Origin: Antrodiella citrinella
Taxonomy: Eukaryota; Basidiomycota; Agaricomycetes; Polyporales; Steccherinaceae
NCBI GenBank assembly: GCA_004802725.1
Contig: SGPM01000276.1
Span: 1 to 36,840 of the forward strand
DNA length: 36,840 bases
Direction: 5' to 3'
Part shown: one piece after another, positions 10,344 to 21,197 of the stretch
Layout: every line of letters starts with the position of its first letter
Numbering within the stretch: position 1 is the first letter of the stretch
Notes under the pieces: generated by a model
What the model was told of the DNA's origin: nothing
The model's database searches: none
Seen by the model: only the letters and a program-made list of their open reading frames with translations
Position numbers and translations under genes: made by a program

Positions 10344-11045
10344 CGAAATTTGATGTCTTTGTCGTATGCAAAATATGTCATCGTTTTCTCGGGAAATTCT
10401 AATTGGCCTCACCATGGGCGGTCTTTAGCCGAACTCCGCCCAGGCTTTGGGCGCCCTCCGGCCAAAGTACATCGGGTGTTGAACGGGAAAATTGAAAATG
10501 ATGTTGGAGCATCCGTCTAGACGATTTTCATGGTGTTTGGTCCCTTATGTTGGTGCTACTTTCAAAAATATCAGGAAGAGGTGAGCAGTGCTGAATTCAT
10601 CAAAACGGATGTCCCGATGTGGTAAGATGATCTACTCGACTTTGATCGCATTCCGGATAAGCGATTGTGGCGTGTATTCCAGCTCGGGCATCACCGTATG
10701 ACTCTGCGTATCAAAACTCGAAACAAATATTCCGTCAAGACGCGAACGTCAGGCTTCCTATGCGTCCCTCGTTGTCGCAGGCTCGGCGTCAGGCGTGAAT
10801 CCCTTGGCTGGGAACTGAATCAAGAGCGCTCACTTCTCCAAATTTCAAGCTCAAACATGTCGTGATGCTATGTAAGAGTCCGGAAGCCTGAAATGTACAA
10901 AGAGCGACCCACTCACATGTCTTTCCAGAGATAGCTCGCAATCGGACTCTGGAGCGCAGAGTCTAAATCAGCGTATCGAACTGCGCTTGAAGCGTGCGTT
11001 CTCCTCGTTGTCCACTTCTGCACTGTCCACCATCTCGTACTCGCC
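10344..11045. other. Intergenic region upstream of the P450, with paired stem-loops
   Basis: No gene is supported. Two adjacent stem-loops are visible: GGGCGG (10416-10421) with CCGCCC (10436-10441), and CTTTGG (10445-10450) with CCAAAG (10462-10467). No clear TATA box precedes the P450 start at 11046. Confidence 0.5.
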
Positions 11046-13201
11046 ATGTCCACCCTCTTGACGGCGGCGCTATATGTCGTCGCTCCTTTCTTGCTATGGA
11101 AGACTCTTTGTGCTTGGAAAGCCCGCCAGAACCTTCGTCCTACACCCCCTGGACCATCACGGCGATGGCTAGTCGGACATCTGTTCGATATGCCACAAAG
11201 TCATGCATGGGAGACATACAGAGACTGGTCTCTTGAGTATGGTGCGTACCAACTCATATCACATCGAATGCCAGCAATCACTGAGCACAAGGTCAATAGG
11301 TGATGTCGTGTATGTAGAACTTCCTATGAGGCCCATCTTGATCCTTGGGTCCTACCAAGCAGCGAAAGAACTTCTCGACGGTCGGTCAGCCATATATTCT
11401 GATCGTCCTTCATCCGTCATGCGAGAGTTGTACGTACTCCTCCGGGTCATTTTACTCTTCCTGCATACCGACCATCGCGTCTCTAGGGTATCTTGGGGCT
11501 GGTCCATGACATCAATGCCGTATGGGTCCACATGGCGAGCAACACGCAAACTCTTCCATAGTCATTTCAGCGGCTCTGTCGTGCATCGATACCAACCCAT
11601 TCAGCTTCAAGAAACGCGTGCATTGCTTAGTCGTTTCCTCGATAGCCCAGATCTGGCTCGTCAGCATATTCATAGGTACGGAATATAGTCAAGTCGAGAT
11701 GCAAGCTCTACACTTATCATTTTGTCATAGTCTTCCAGGGTCTACAGTAATGCGTATCGTATATGGAACTCGGAACGCTTCTCAGACTCAAGAGTACGTT
11801 CAGCTGGCTGATCGTGCACTGGAATCTGCCCGGAAGATAACGGTCCCCGGTGCGTTCCTGGTGGAATCAATTCCCTTTCTGAGATATGTTCCCGGGTGGA
11901 TGCCGGGCGGTGCTGCACAGAGGTTCGCCGCTCACTATAGACCCATTGTACAACAAATGCGCAACCAACCATTCGAGAAAGTGAAGGAGTCAATCGTAAG
12001 TCGCACATCAACGTTCTACTACGGTCTTCACACTGTACATCTGGTTACACCAGTTCGCCGGAGATTGTCTCCCATCGATCGCTAGCAACATCATAAGACA
12101 GTTGCAAGGAGAACGAACGATTTCGGAGATAACGACGGAAGAAGATACTTTGGCAAGAAACGTTACGGCAGTGGCGTACGCAGGTACGTCCCTTGCAGCA
12201 CTTGGACGCCGCGGTCGCTCACCAGAATTACAGGAGCATCTGCAACGGTGTGTGCAGTGCTTTCTTGGCAAATGTCGTAATTTTGACCACTTCTTCGGTG
12301 CCTTTGTTAGACTGTTGCGGCTCTTGAATCTTTCATGGTCGCCATGGCGAAGTTTCCTGAAGTGCAAGTAAAAGCACGAGGAGAGCTGGGCGCTTTTATC
12401 GGGTCGTCGCGTCTCCCAGAATTCGACGACCTCAAGAATCTGACATACATTCGGGCTATCGTAATGGAAACGCTCAGATGGATGCCAAGTGCACCACTTG
12501 GACTTCCTCACTGTCTCTCTCAGGACGATGAATACAAAGGCTATCATATTCCAGGCGGAAGTCTCGTTTTTGCGGTACGTGTCGCATTTTTCCACGTGGA
12601 CAAACATGCTTACAATGCATCTTTCAGAACGTCTGGTAAGACCAAATATTTCTTCTGAAGCTAACGGATGCTCAAAGTTAGCAGGGGGATCCTGCATAAC
12701 CCAAATGACTATCCACAACCTGAAGTGTTCTGGCCTGAGAGGTACATCGCTCATGATGGTCAGATTGATTCTTCCGTGCGTGATCCTTGCACTATTGCAT
12801 TTGGTTTCGGACGGCGGTCAGTGAACTTTTCACACTCAATCTTCACCGTACTAACTCGTCGTTGCTAGAATTTGTCCAGGCTCAGATTACGCTATGAACT
12901 TGATCACGATTTGCGTTGCATCCATACTACATGTCTTCCACATCGAAGTCGACGTGGATGAATTTGGCCAGCCAGCTAAGCTTTCGTCGCAAGGCAGCAG
13001 TGACGCGATCTCGTGCGTTCATACTATGCGTCTCATTCATTTTCCAAGCTGACTGTCGATTGATCGGACTCCAGTGCTCCGACAAGCTTTCCGATCCATC
13101 TGACGCCTCACTCACCGGAGGCCGCAAGTCTTGTTCGTGATATAGAGGTCGAGTACGAAGACAAATGTTTCTTCATGGAGAAGTCTGAGCTTGCAGACTG
13201 A
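11046..13201 (+). CDS. Cytochrome P450 monooxygenase, 11 exons
   Basis: Exons 11046-11241, 11300-11429, 11487-11675, 11731-11995, 12054-12183, 12234-12247, 12311-12574, 12628-12635, 12685-12816, 12869-13012 and 13075-13201 give 532 aa with every phase closing. An N-terminal anchor (LLTAALYVVAPFLLW) precedes the PTPPGPSRRWLVGH hinge, indicating an ER-membrane enzyme. C-helix: WRATRK. ExxR: ETLR (361-364). PERF-like: FWPERY. Heme loop: FGFGRRICPG with ligand Cys445. The I-helix reads AYAGASATTV, so the usual acidic residue of AGx(D/E)TT is Ala. The family resembles O-methylsterigmatocystin-oxidoreductase-type basidiomycete P450s; the substrate cannot be told. Two exons are tiny (14 and 8 nt). 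A 7-helix DUF6534 gene and an MFS transporter follow. Reductase partner and products are not in the window. Confidence 0.9.
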
Positions 13202-13797
13202 TACGTTAAGTACAAAAGTGTAACACCACACACTTCATTCTCTCGATATGACTAGTCGTGGTGCGATGTAAGACGCAGTCGCGTTATGTGCAGTACGCGG
13301 CTCGGTGATGGACCTGATGTATTCTAAGTTCAATCTATAGTCTGATCCTTATTACTGTACGCATGTCCCACACATGTCCGCCGTCCGTGATCCATGCATG
13401 CATTCACCAATGCTTCGTTGAATAGCACATCTTGACCTATCGGAACCGAGACATAATCTACTACGACATGTAGCAGTACTCAGCTTTGATTGTTGATCAT
13501 GACTCAACCTCGATGCCTCCACCAATGATATGATTAGCTGCATCTATCATGTATGGCAAAACTTTGATGATACCAAACAATCTAATTCTATGGCCCTTTA
13601 TCTGTTATACACTGTATGCGTCGCTATCTAAGATATATGGCATTCTGCCTCGGTTCAAAATTGCACACGAACGAAAGAAAGAGTGAGCACGATCCTGAGC
13701 GAAATTGGACGACCCCCCATGGCAGCGTATGGACATCCGAAGGGGTCAAGCTTCTGTTTGAAGACTAATTTGCGCGGCTGGACCCCAAGTCTTCTAA
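13202..13797. other. Intergenic between convergent genes, nothing recognised
   Basis: Lies between the P450 stop and the stop of the minus-strand DUF6534 gene, so it should hold two 3' flanks. No repeat or RNA gene is visible. Confidence 0.6.
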
Positions 13798-15267
13798 TCA
13801 GTGCATCCACATGTTCTTCAGTTCAACGCTCAAACAAATGTTTCCAATGATGGATCTCACTTTGCGCGATACGTGGGATGTTTCCGCATCGTCAGAATCC
13901 ACGTGCCTCGTTTCATCTATCCGAATCATTATGCATGTATTCATCTCCGTCTGCGGCTCTCGTGCACGCGGGATCGCAGTCACGTTGAAACTAGAGATTG
14001 GGTCCTCCAGTTCGATCGTATTTCGACCGCCCACAATGCGCATACGGGAGTTTACTACCTGTGACGTAGCAAAATTAGAGAACAAAGTATGATACTGAGG
14101 CGCGAAGACTGACCATGAGTAAGCAATTCGAATAGAGCTTGCCTGTGATCGCCAAAGGAACGACGTACAGCAGAGTCGTTCGGGAAGTGAGGAAGAAGAT
14201 AAGAGACATGATATTGACCGTCGCACAGATCAATCCAGTCTCGAGGGTGAGCTTGATGAGGCGATAAAGCACGCCGCTGGTCCGTTTCGCAGTACTTGAC
14301 CTCTTGGCTCTCACGAGGTAAAACCACATGCTGCAGGTAATGATCACATGACAAAGGGCGCTGGCTCCAGCCCATGCCTGCAGTATCGTTTGAGTCTACA
14401 GATCACGATGCATTGACAGACGTGCTCACGCTGGTGATCCACATGAACGATTTATTTGTGGACACTGAAAACGTGTCCACTTCAATGACAGATCGGAATG
14501 AATGTTAAGGAGCGCTCACGCACATAGTGATAGGTGACCAACCACAAAGCACTGCGCACCGGCGTATACTCCGAATGCCCCTTGCGCGACGGCCAACTAC
14601 ATTCGAAGGTGTAAGCACTCAGCCTTGCTACTTCAATGAGGGGTAAACCTTCCCACCAGAGATACCAAAAGCGATAACCAGTAATTCTGACTGAGTCTAT
14701 GAATTCTCCACGCGTAAAACAGTTGGCACAGGCAGCTCGCTATAGAAATATGTCAGAGTAAGTTCATCTGTGATGATTGACGCATCTCTTACTAATCGCC
14801 GCTAGCATAGGAACACTAAGGCCCCACAGGCTAACGTTGTCCAGTTGGACGACATCACCCCAACCTTTTGCGAACAAACGAAATCCGTCGTAAGTCGCGA
14901 GTCCAATTTGAACCATCTCGAGGAGGAACACGACTCCGACTGTGGTCTTGTAGAGTGTCTTATCTCGTGGAAAACCATCGTGGTAGCTCACTGTCGTGAA
15001 CGCAATGAGTATTGTGTGCATCGATCATGATAGGAGTAGGGAGACGTACAAACTTGGGCCAAAAGAACGCCGAAAAGACCCCAATCAAGCATGAGAGCTA
15101 TGAACTGATGTGTGTTTCATGGAGAACGGTGTGTCGGGTGGTGTATGAACTCACTATGGGACCTGTTCTGAGCGGTCGTTACGCGAATTAGCCATGTTTG
15201 TTGCAGGAATCAAGTCGCAGAGCTGTACTCACAACAACACAAGGTTTGTCGGATTGACGACGGACAT
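13798..15267 (-). CDS. Seven-helix DUF6534-type membrane protein, copy A
   Basis: Minus-strand exons 15267-15233, 15167-15155, 15104-15050, 14990-14793, 14739-14657, 14596-14524, 14464-14430, 14377-14114 and 14058-13798 give 338 aa, all phases closing. Start ATG 15267 begins MSVVNPTNLVL; an in-frame ATG lies at 15282. Landmarks: LDWGLFGVLLAQ (TM1), YHDGFPRD, TYDGFRLFAKGWGD, QLFYAWRIH, VAQGAFGVYAG, then LYRLIKLTLETGLICA and GKLYSNCLLMVVNSRMRI, the DUF6534 signature of Agaricomycetes. The fold resembles 7TM receptors, but function is unknown. Exon lengths 13, 55, 198, 83, 73 and 264 are identical to copy B (25532-27140). The donor AAA|GTGAGA near 13858 matches the last intron of copy B, but no homologous last exon follows, so here the frame simply runs to TGA. 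Confidence 0.88.
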
Positions 15268-15282
15268 GCTCGTGGTGATCAT

Positions 15283-16650
15283 GATACAGAGGGCAGATTG
15301 CTACCAGTATTGAAGCATGACCCCGGTGGCGATTATGTACCAGCATAGAATGGAATCTTGAATAGGGCGCAGACCGCATCACACGAACAACAATACCCAG
15401 GGCATGTCTGTTATCTGCCTGCCTAGAGTGGAAATAACAATAGTGACAACACGCCTCTGAGAGAGAGCATGGAAGGCTGAGCTGCCAGGTCCTACGTGAC
15501 GCGATGCCGTAGTATCCCCATTCACTTCAAGCTCCCGGACGCATGAAGCCTTAAGGTGACGCAAGATCATGCCAAGACGGAGATTTGGACGGTCATGGCG
15601 AAGCCTCCGTGGCGTCTTTACAACCACTGCCTTTCCACCGCCACATCTGTAGACAGTATTTTCCAGCCTCTCCAGGTGTTGAAATGGAGAGTACGTTCCT
15701 AAATAACGGTAGATGTGAGCCCGGACCTCTCGGATAGCCTGTTGGTAAGTGGATTCGGTTTCAGGCTCGCAAGAACAACATATTCGCCAAACACTTACGA
15801 CAGTTGGATCATCATAAACCTGACAGTTTCTGTCAGATGAGGTAACCGAACGTCACGGTCGATTCTTCAAGGAGCGTCGTCGTTACAGTTTGGCCGGCGT
15901 ACCGGGATGAGACTGTGCCGATATCCCGAATGGATGTCAAAACGCATTACGTAAGTAAGATTTATGAGTTGAAATTTTGCTACGTTCAAGTTCAAGAAGT
16001 TCAACTTGAACTTGACTAGATTCATAGTACATCCTATCATTTGGACTGAAACTTCACAACGCGCATATGTATCGTGGTTGCATGCTCTACACGTCGATCC
16101 CTGCGTCACGGCAGATTCAAGTCCGTTCGCAAGGCTTAACTCGGACACTCGCGTTGAACATGATCACTATCAGCACACGAAACCGGAGGAATGTATGACT
16201 CAAGTATGTTGCTGCCGTTTTGAATATGAAGTGATGCTCATCAGAATGCTTGTGAGGACCGATTTTTTTAGGGACGTATGTCCGTCTACATGCATCAGAC
16301 GGAGGCCATCAGAAAAGTTGAGCTGGCTGAGATCCTCTCTTACTTGACAATATCGATAATTAACTTGAAGGTAGCCTGAGGTTCATTCGTTTTCCACCGC
16401 CGCTACTCCTCGGGTCCAAACTCTCGCAATGCTGGTACGACAGCTTTCGCCAGAGTCGGGTAAACACATCGGTGACGCCACAGATTACGTCTCATGCAGC
16501 GCACTGTTCAGCAACCGATGTCCATACACCAATTTGCGACATCCTTGAAACCCCGATTTGAACCTGGGACGCTCATGTTGCCTATCTTTTATGTTATATC
16601 TTGAACGATCCGGACGGACTATCGATGTACAACATTTCCCGACTCCAACC
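15283..16650. other. Intergenic with a perfect 10-bp inverted repeat
   Basis: No supported gene between the divergent DUF6534 copy A and the MFS transporter. CAAGTTCAAG (15987-15996) is followed after 8 bases by CTTGAACTTG (16005-16014), a perfect hairpin or dimer-binding site. The minus ORF 15627-15379 has no recognisable feature. Confidence 0.5.
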
Positions 16651-18791
16651 ATGTCCAAACACTCTACTCAAGGCAAAAGAGACGTTAAGTTTTGGTTGAT
16701 ATTCGTCTCTATCTGCGTCTCAATGTTCATGTCTGCATTCGATCTTACTGGGCTGTCTACGGCACTACCGACCATTATCGAAGACTTGCACGGTGACAAT
16801 TTCGTATGGATAGGGTCAGGGTATTCGCTCGCATCTACCGCACTCTTGCCCTTGTCCGGCGGGTTAGCCGAGGTACGTCTGGCTGGTGTACTTATTGGAC
16901 TTGTTATCCTGACTCAATTTCCATCTCAGATTTTTGGAAGACGAACGGCCATGCTTTTTGCTCTTGTCTGCTTCGCCTTGGGGAGTGCGCTTTGTGGCGC
17001 AGCTCAGAACATGACTTGGCTCATTGCAGCGAGAGGTAGTAAGGCCCGCCGACTTTAATTGCGTCACCATACTGATGAAAGATATCCAGTCATTCAAGGG
17101 ATCGGTGCGGGCGGATTGCAATCCATTCCAAACATCATCGTTTCCGATCTCGTTCCGTTGTCAGATCGAGGGTTATTTCTAGGTATACTTGGGCTGTAAG
17201 TCACAGAAACCTTGTTTGAATGTCTTGGCTGACAAAATGACCAGTACTTGGGCATTAGCTTCAGCAACAGCCCCTCTTATTGCCGGTGTGTTAGCGAGCC
17301 GCAGCCAGTGGCGTTGGTTTTTCTGTATGTGTGGATCCCATCGATATATCTACCGTTTGACCGTTTATATGTATCCGCAGACTTGAACCTACCTCTGTCC
17401 GCCATCTCGTTATTGATGGTGCTTCTTTTCGTTCAACTACCAACACCTCCCGGAACATTGCGAGAGAAGCTTGGTCGCATAGACTGGATGTGCGTTATTT
17501 CGCTGTATTGGAATTTTGAAGACGCCAATATGTGGTATTGTCGCAGTGGAAATGCTTTGATTATTGGAAGCACAGCTGCTGTCGTCATCGGGCTGACCTG
17601 GGGTGGTGTCACACATCCCTGGAGCTCAGCTCGAGTATTGGTACCACTGATCAGCGGCGGAGTTGGCTTCCCTATTTTCATTGCATACGAGGGCATGCTA
17701 ACAAAGGAACCGATGGTGAGTCAACGTTGCTGACGTTCCTCCTGTTAATGAAGAATCTCCCTTCAGATTCCGTGGTCTTTATTGCACAATCGGACAAGCG
17801 TCAGTGGGTATGTGCCTTGTCTTGTCTTTTCATTGATCAAGTATGTTGACATTTAGCAGATATATCCAAGGGTTCATCAACCCCCTTGTCAACGTTGCGA
17901 TCATATGTTAGTCGTACCTTAAGTCAATCTTTCGCGTCTCTATTTACACCTGTAATTAGACTACATGCCGGTGTACTATCAAGCATGCAAAGACGCATCT
18001 CCGACAGGCTCCAGCGTGGACACACTGTCACTCGCACTCGTTATCGCGCCATTCGCAGCTATTGGTGGCGTAACTGTCTCCAAGACGCAGCGTTATCGTC
18101 CCCAGCTTTGGTTCGCGTGGAGCGTCTTCATGATCGGGATGGGCATCTACACTATTGTCCGTTTCGATACTTCCAAGTCGGTCAGCATCGCTCTCGCAGG
18201 TGCCATGTCGATTGGCTCTGGATTTCTTTATTGTATGTAACAGTTTATTATCGAGATCTGCGGTCACTGACAATTCTGTTCTCACAGCTGTGATATATTT
18301 TCCTATACTATCCCCATTGCCAGTCGAGCACAACGCAGCTGCTATATCATTCCACGCGTTCTGTCGCGCATTCGCTGGGGCACGTTCATCGTCTTCTGTT
18401 ACAGTGCACTATATTCACCGGCCATTTTACTTAGGTATGGGGCGTGTCTATCGGAGCCTCTATTCTACAGAACGAGCTTGCAAAACGCCTCCCCGCGGCC
18501 TTCCTGACACTCATCCTTGGTACCACCAATGCTAACGTCTCAGACGTCAACCTTGCATACTCCGCTATTCCTCTCATTCCTTCTCTCACTGGCACGCTTA
18601 AAGAAGAAGTTCGCGTGGCGTTCGGCGATGCCCTAACCGTCGTATGGCGAACGATGATATGCATCGTTGGAGTCGGATTTTTGGCGTCTCTCGCAATGAA
18701 GGACATTCCACTGCATTCAAAAGTCGACAAGAAATGGGCCGTGCCGAAAGGAGAGGAGTTGGATAGTACATCGGAGTTCATCCCGATGTGA
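16651..18791 (+). CDS. MFS transporter, drug:H+ antiporter (DHA14-like)
   Basis: Exons 16651-16872, 16930-17035, 17090-17195, 17245-17324, 17381-17489, 17547-17715, 17767-17807, 17860-17906, 17960-18232, 18288-18379 and 18435-18791 give 533 aa, phases closing. Start MSKHSTQGKRDVKFW. Features: TM1 with SAFDLTGLSTALPTI, loop SGGLAEIFGRRTAM (motif A region), VIQGIGAGGLQSIPNIIVSD (motif B), and ATAPLIAGVLAS (motif C-like, antiporter). About 14 hydrophobic segments follow, ending in a hydrophilic tail SEFIPM. Family members export small molecules or toxins at the plasma or vacuolar membrane. Intron 1 (57 nt) is translatable, but splicing restores the canonical AEIFGRR loop. Intron 10 uses GC at its donor (GGG|GCACGT, 18380). 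Proximity to the P450 suggests a possible shared pathway; this is inference. Confidence 0.9.
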
Positions 18792-19932
18792 CGGTGCAGA
18801 GTATAGAAATAGTCGCACGAAATCCATACCTGTGCCAGTGTATGGCTACCGGGATGTAGCGTGGATGTTTGGCTTGTTCCGTACGCCGTGCCCAGATGGA
18901 TGAGGACGGCAGAGCCTCCGGCCGTGCAACATATCGTAGCGGATGTCACTCGTTCATCGTTGATCCGGGTTGCGTGGTCTCTCTGAAAATATATGGTGTG
19001 AGCGCTCATGTTCACGAAATTGGTACTGGACACTGTCGACATCGAAACATAGCGCTGTAGTGAACTGGTCGAAAATCTTCGATGAGCAGCGGTGCTAATT
19101 TCAGTGAAACTCACACATCACTGCGCACATACATCTCGAGAAATGGCGTTTCTGTTCGAACGCATGGGTCGCTGATGTCTCGATCTCGACCGTTGCATTT
19201 TCGTTAGTCGCGATCATGAGATTCTGTGTTTTGAAGAGGGTCGTGCATAACAATCACAAACAATGAATTTTGGCGGACAGTCCGGCAAACTCCGATGACG
19301 GGTGGCGTTACCCAACCGTGGTAGTAAGTACTACTGAATTCGTATCTTCCAACGCTGGCTCAATTCTTTAACTCATCGACTGTGCTAAAGTGGATTATCC
19401 GCGCTATGTTCACAGCTTGGATCATCCTTCGTTACCGTAAATGTCTACACCCGCCTGCTTCTCTCGTTCAGTACCGCCAGGGCCCCCGATCTCCACAGTT
19501 GGAGGCGCAGAATCCTTTTGGCTGACAACGGTAAGCAGCGCCGCGGCCTATCTCAAGTGGGTCTGATGCAGATGCATTTCGCTCACACCGGAGGCCTAAC
19601 TCAACCATAGCGAGAACAATGCAAAATGACGCAACATGTGCCGAGGACGACTGGATGACCAAGTCGTTCCGATGCGAAAAGAACCATTACAGTGGTGCGA
19701 CTCGGAGGTGGTGCCGGTGTACGGTACCGAGTGCGGACCTAAGTTCTATCGGGAGAAAGATGTGAGACTCTTCTGCGGTATTCATAACTATAGTAAAACT
19801 CACCAAAACAAGACGGTCGGTGTTCTCAATCCATGCTGCTTCTTCTTTTTAAAGCTGTTCACGAAATTGTAGGCGCATCCCGTCTGCAGGAGAACTTTGA
19901 ACTTCAAAGATCTTGCGCGCCATGCGAGGTAG
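18792..19932. other. Intergenic, nothing recognised
   Basis: Contains the MFS 3' flank and the approach to the 20-kb promoter. A 227-codon minus frame (19114-18431) overlaps the MFS C terminus antisense and lacks any coding signature. Confidence 0.5.
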
Positions 19933-19940
19933 TATAAAGG
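19933..19940 (+). promoter_or_regulatory. TATA box of the secreted-protein relic
   Basis: TATAAAGG, followed by a long C/T/A-rich leader (about 19960-20055) ending at ATG 20056. This layout is typical of highly expressed fungal genes and suggests the relic once had a strong promoter. Confidence 0.55.
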
Positions 19941-20055
19941 ATGCGACGACATCCCGTCGTTGTCTGCATCTTCCAGACTTCACATCAACTATTCAACACC
20001 GCAACCCATACCCACTCATCTACATCACTCTTCCACGTCGTACTCTCTTCACATA

Positions 20056-20588
20056 ATGTTCTCATCATCCTTTAAACAGTAAACTCTGCGTCCTTCTCCT
20101 TGGCCTCGGTCTCTGCGCATGCTGCTCCTACTGGTATGTCCTGTTGCTTCAGACGACGAGCACGTTACTTACTATTTGCTATAGGAGATGATAACAACAC
20201 CATGAACGTCGATGACACCGCATTTAACGACCTTCTCGACGACAGCGGCAATGCTGCCAATGTCGATGATGATGCTCTCAACAGCCTCATGCACTCCATT
20301 GATGTCGGTGCCTTGAACAACGGCGACTCCTTCACCGGGCCCTCCTCCTCCTTTACCCCCCACCTCTTACACAAAGCGCGATAGCGGCAACGCGGTCAAC
20401 GTCGACGCCGATACGCTCAACAACAACCTCCACACCCTCGGCGTCGTGCCTTGAATGGTGATGACGACTCCACCATCTACACTCAGGCTGACCACACCAT
20501 CAGCAGTCGCGACAACGGCAACGGTACTCCGAGTCTCCAGAACGTCGGCGTTGGTGCACTCAACGGCGGGTCATCCACCTCGGATTGA
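20056..20588 (+). pseudogene. Frameshifted secreted, internally repetitive Asn/Asp-rich protein
   Basis: From ATG 20056 the start MFSSSFKQ meets TAA, but the next frame reads KLCVLLLGLGLC, a convincing signal-peptide core. The first frame resumes as SAHAAPT, then after an intron-like segment (about 20133-20185) GDDNNTMNVDDTAFNDLL. Two more frame changes follow, near the C-run at 20356 and at CCTTGAATGG (20449). Across the three frames a repeated module is clear: SGNAANVDDDALNSL with VGALNNGD, SGNAVNVDADTLNNNLH with ALNGDDD, and NVGVGALNGG before TGA 20588. Three or four independent frame breaks argue for a decayed gene, or less likely poor sequence. I do not recognise the family. Confidence 0.5.
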
Positions 20589-21197
20589 GCGGTGCGTTGA
20601 ACTCTAAGTCAGGGGATGGAAGCGACATTGTAATTCGTACTTATCTAATTGACTCTCTGCTAGCACCATTTGTCACCATATCCTCCCATTGTATTATTAC
20701 CACCCGGACAGCGACCAGTTTGTCGAGGATCTTCGCTCTGGAAATATTTGGTGAGTAAGGTAAAAAACAGATTGGCGTCACGGATGTGCGTACTTGTCTT
20801 GCTTCGTCAAAGTACAAAACTCGCGCTCCAGAAGTGTTCCAAAGCGCTCCATCACCAGACACGACATTTTTCCACCCTTCCTGTCCTCCCCATGGAGTAC
20901 GCCATATATATAAGGTACGACGGTACCCTGGATAGCTTAATAATCGCATAGCTTTCAATCTTCATTGTTTTAATCTCTCATCTTCCAACTTTTTCGTTCG
21001 CTTCGAACTTTGTATTTCTGGTCTCCACATAGAGGGTGATGTGCACCGTTATAGGGTGGCCAGAAGCTGAGCTTGCACGCCCGCGGTATGATACAAATCT
21101 TCCTAGCTCTGGTATCTCTCCACGTACATAGTACTACATGCATTTGTACACTGCAATATCTCCCAAGTTCTCATGTGTCAATCCCTGGCCTACCTGA
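20589..21197. other. Intergenic, nothing recognised
   Basis: Has a TATA-like TATATATAAGG near 20907 and a C/T-rich stretch after it, but no convincing coding frame follows before the minus-strand PEX19 stop. Confidence 0.5.

Noticed and set aside
15379..15627. Minus-strand 82-codon ORF
   Set aside because: No recognisable motif, no homologous counterpart near the other DUF6534 copies, and no clear promoter.
16540..16575. tRNA gene suggested by a GGTTCAAATC word on the minus strand
   Set aside because: The flanking bases do not pair as a T stem, and no D arm, anticodon arm or acceptor stem is found.
16873..16929. MFS intron 1 as coding sequence (frame is open through it)
   Set aside because: Removing it restores the conserved SGGLAEIFGRR loop; it has good donor and acceptor signals and is a multiple of three by chance.
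18431..19114. Minus-strand 227-codon ORF
   Set aside because: It overlaps the MFS last exon antisense and has no domain, splice or codon-use support.
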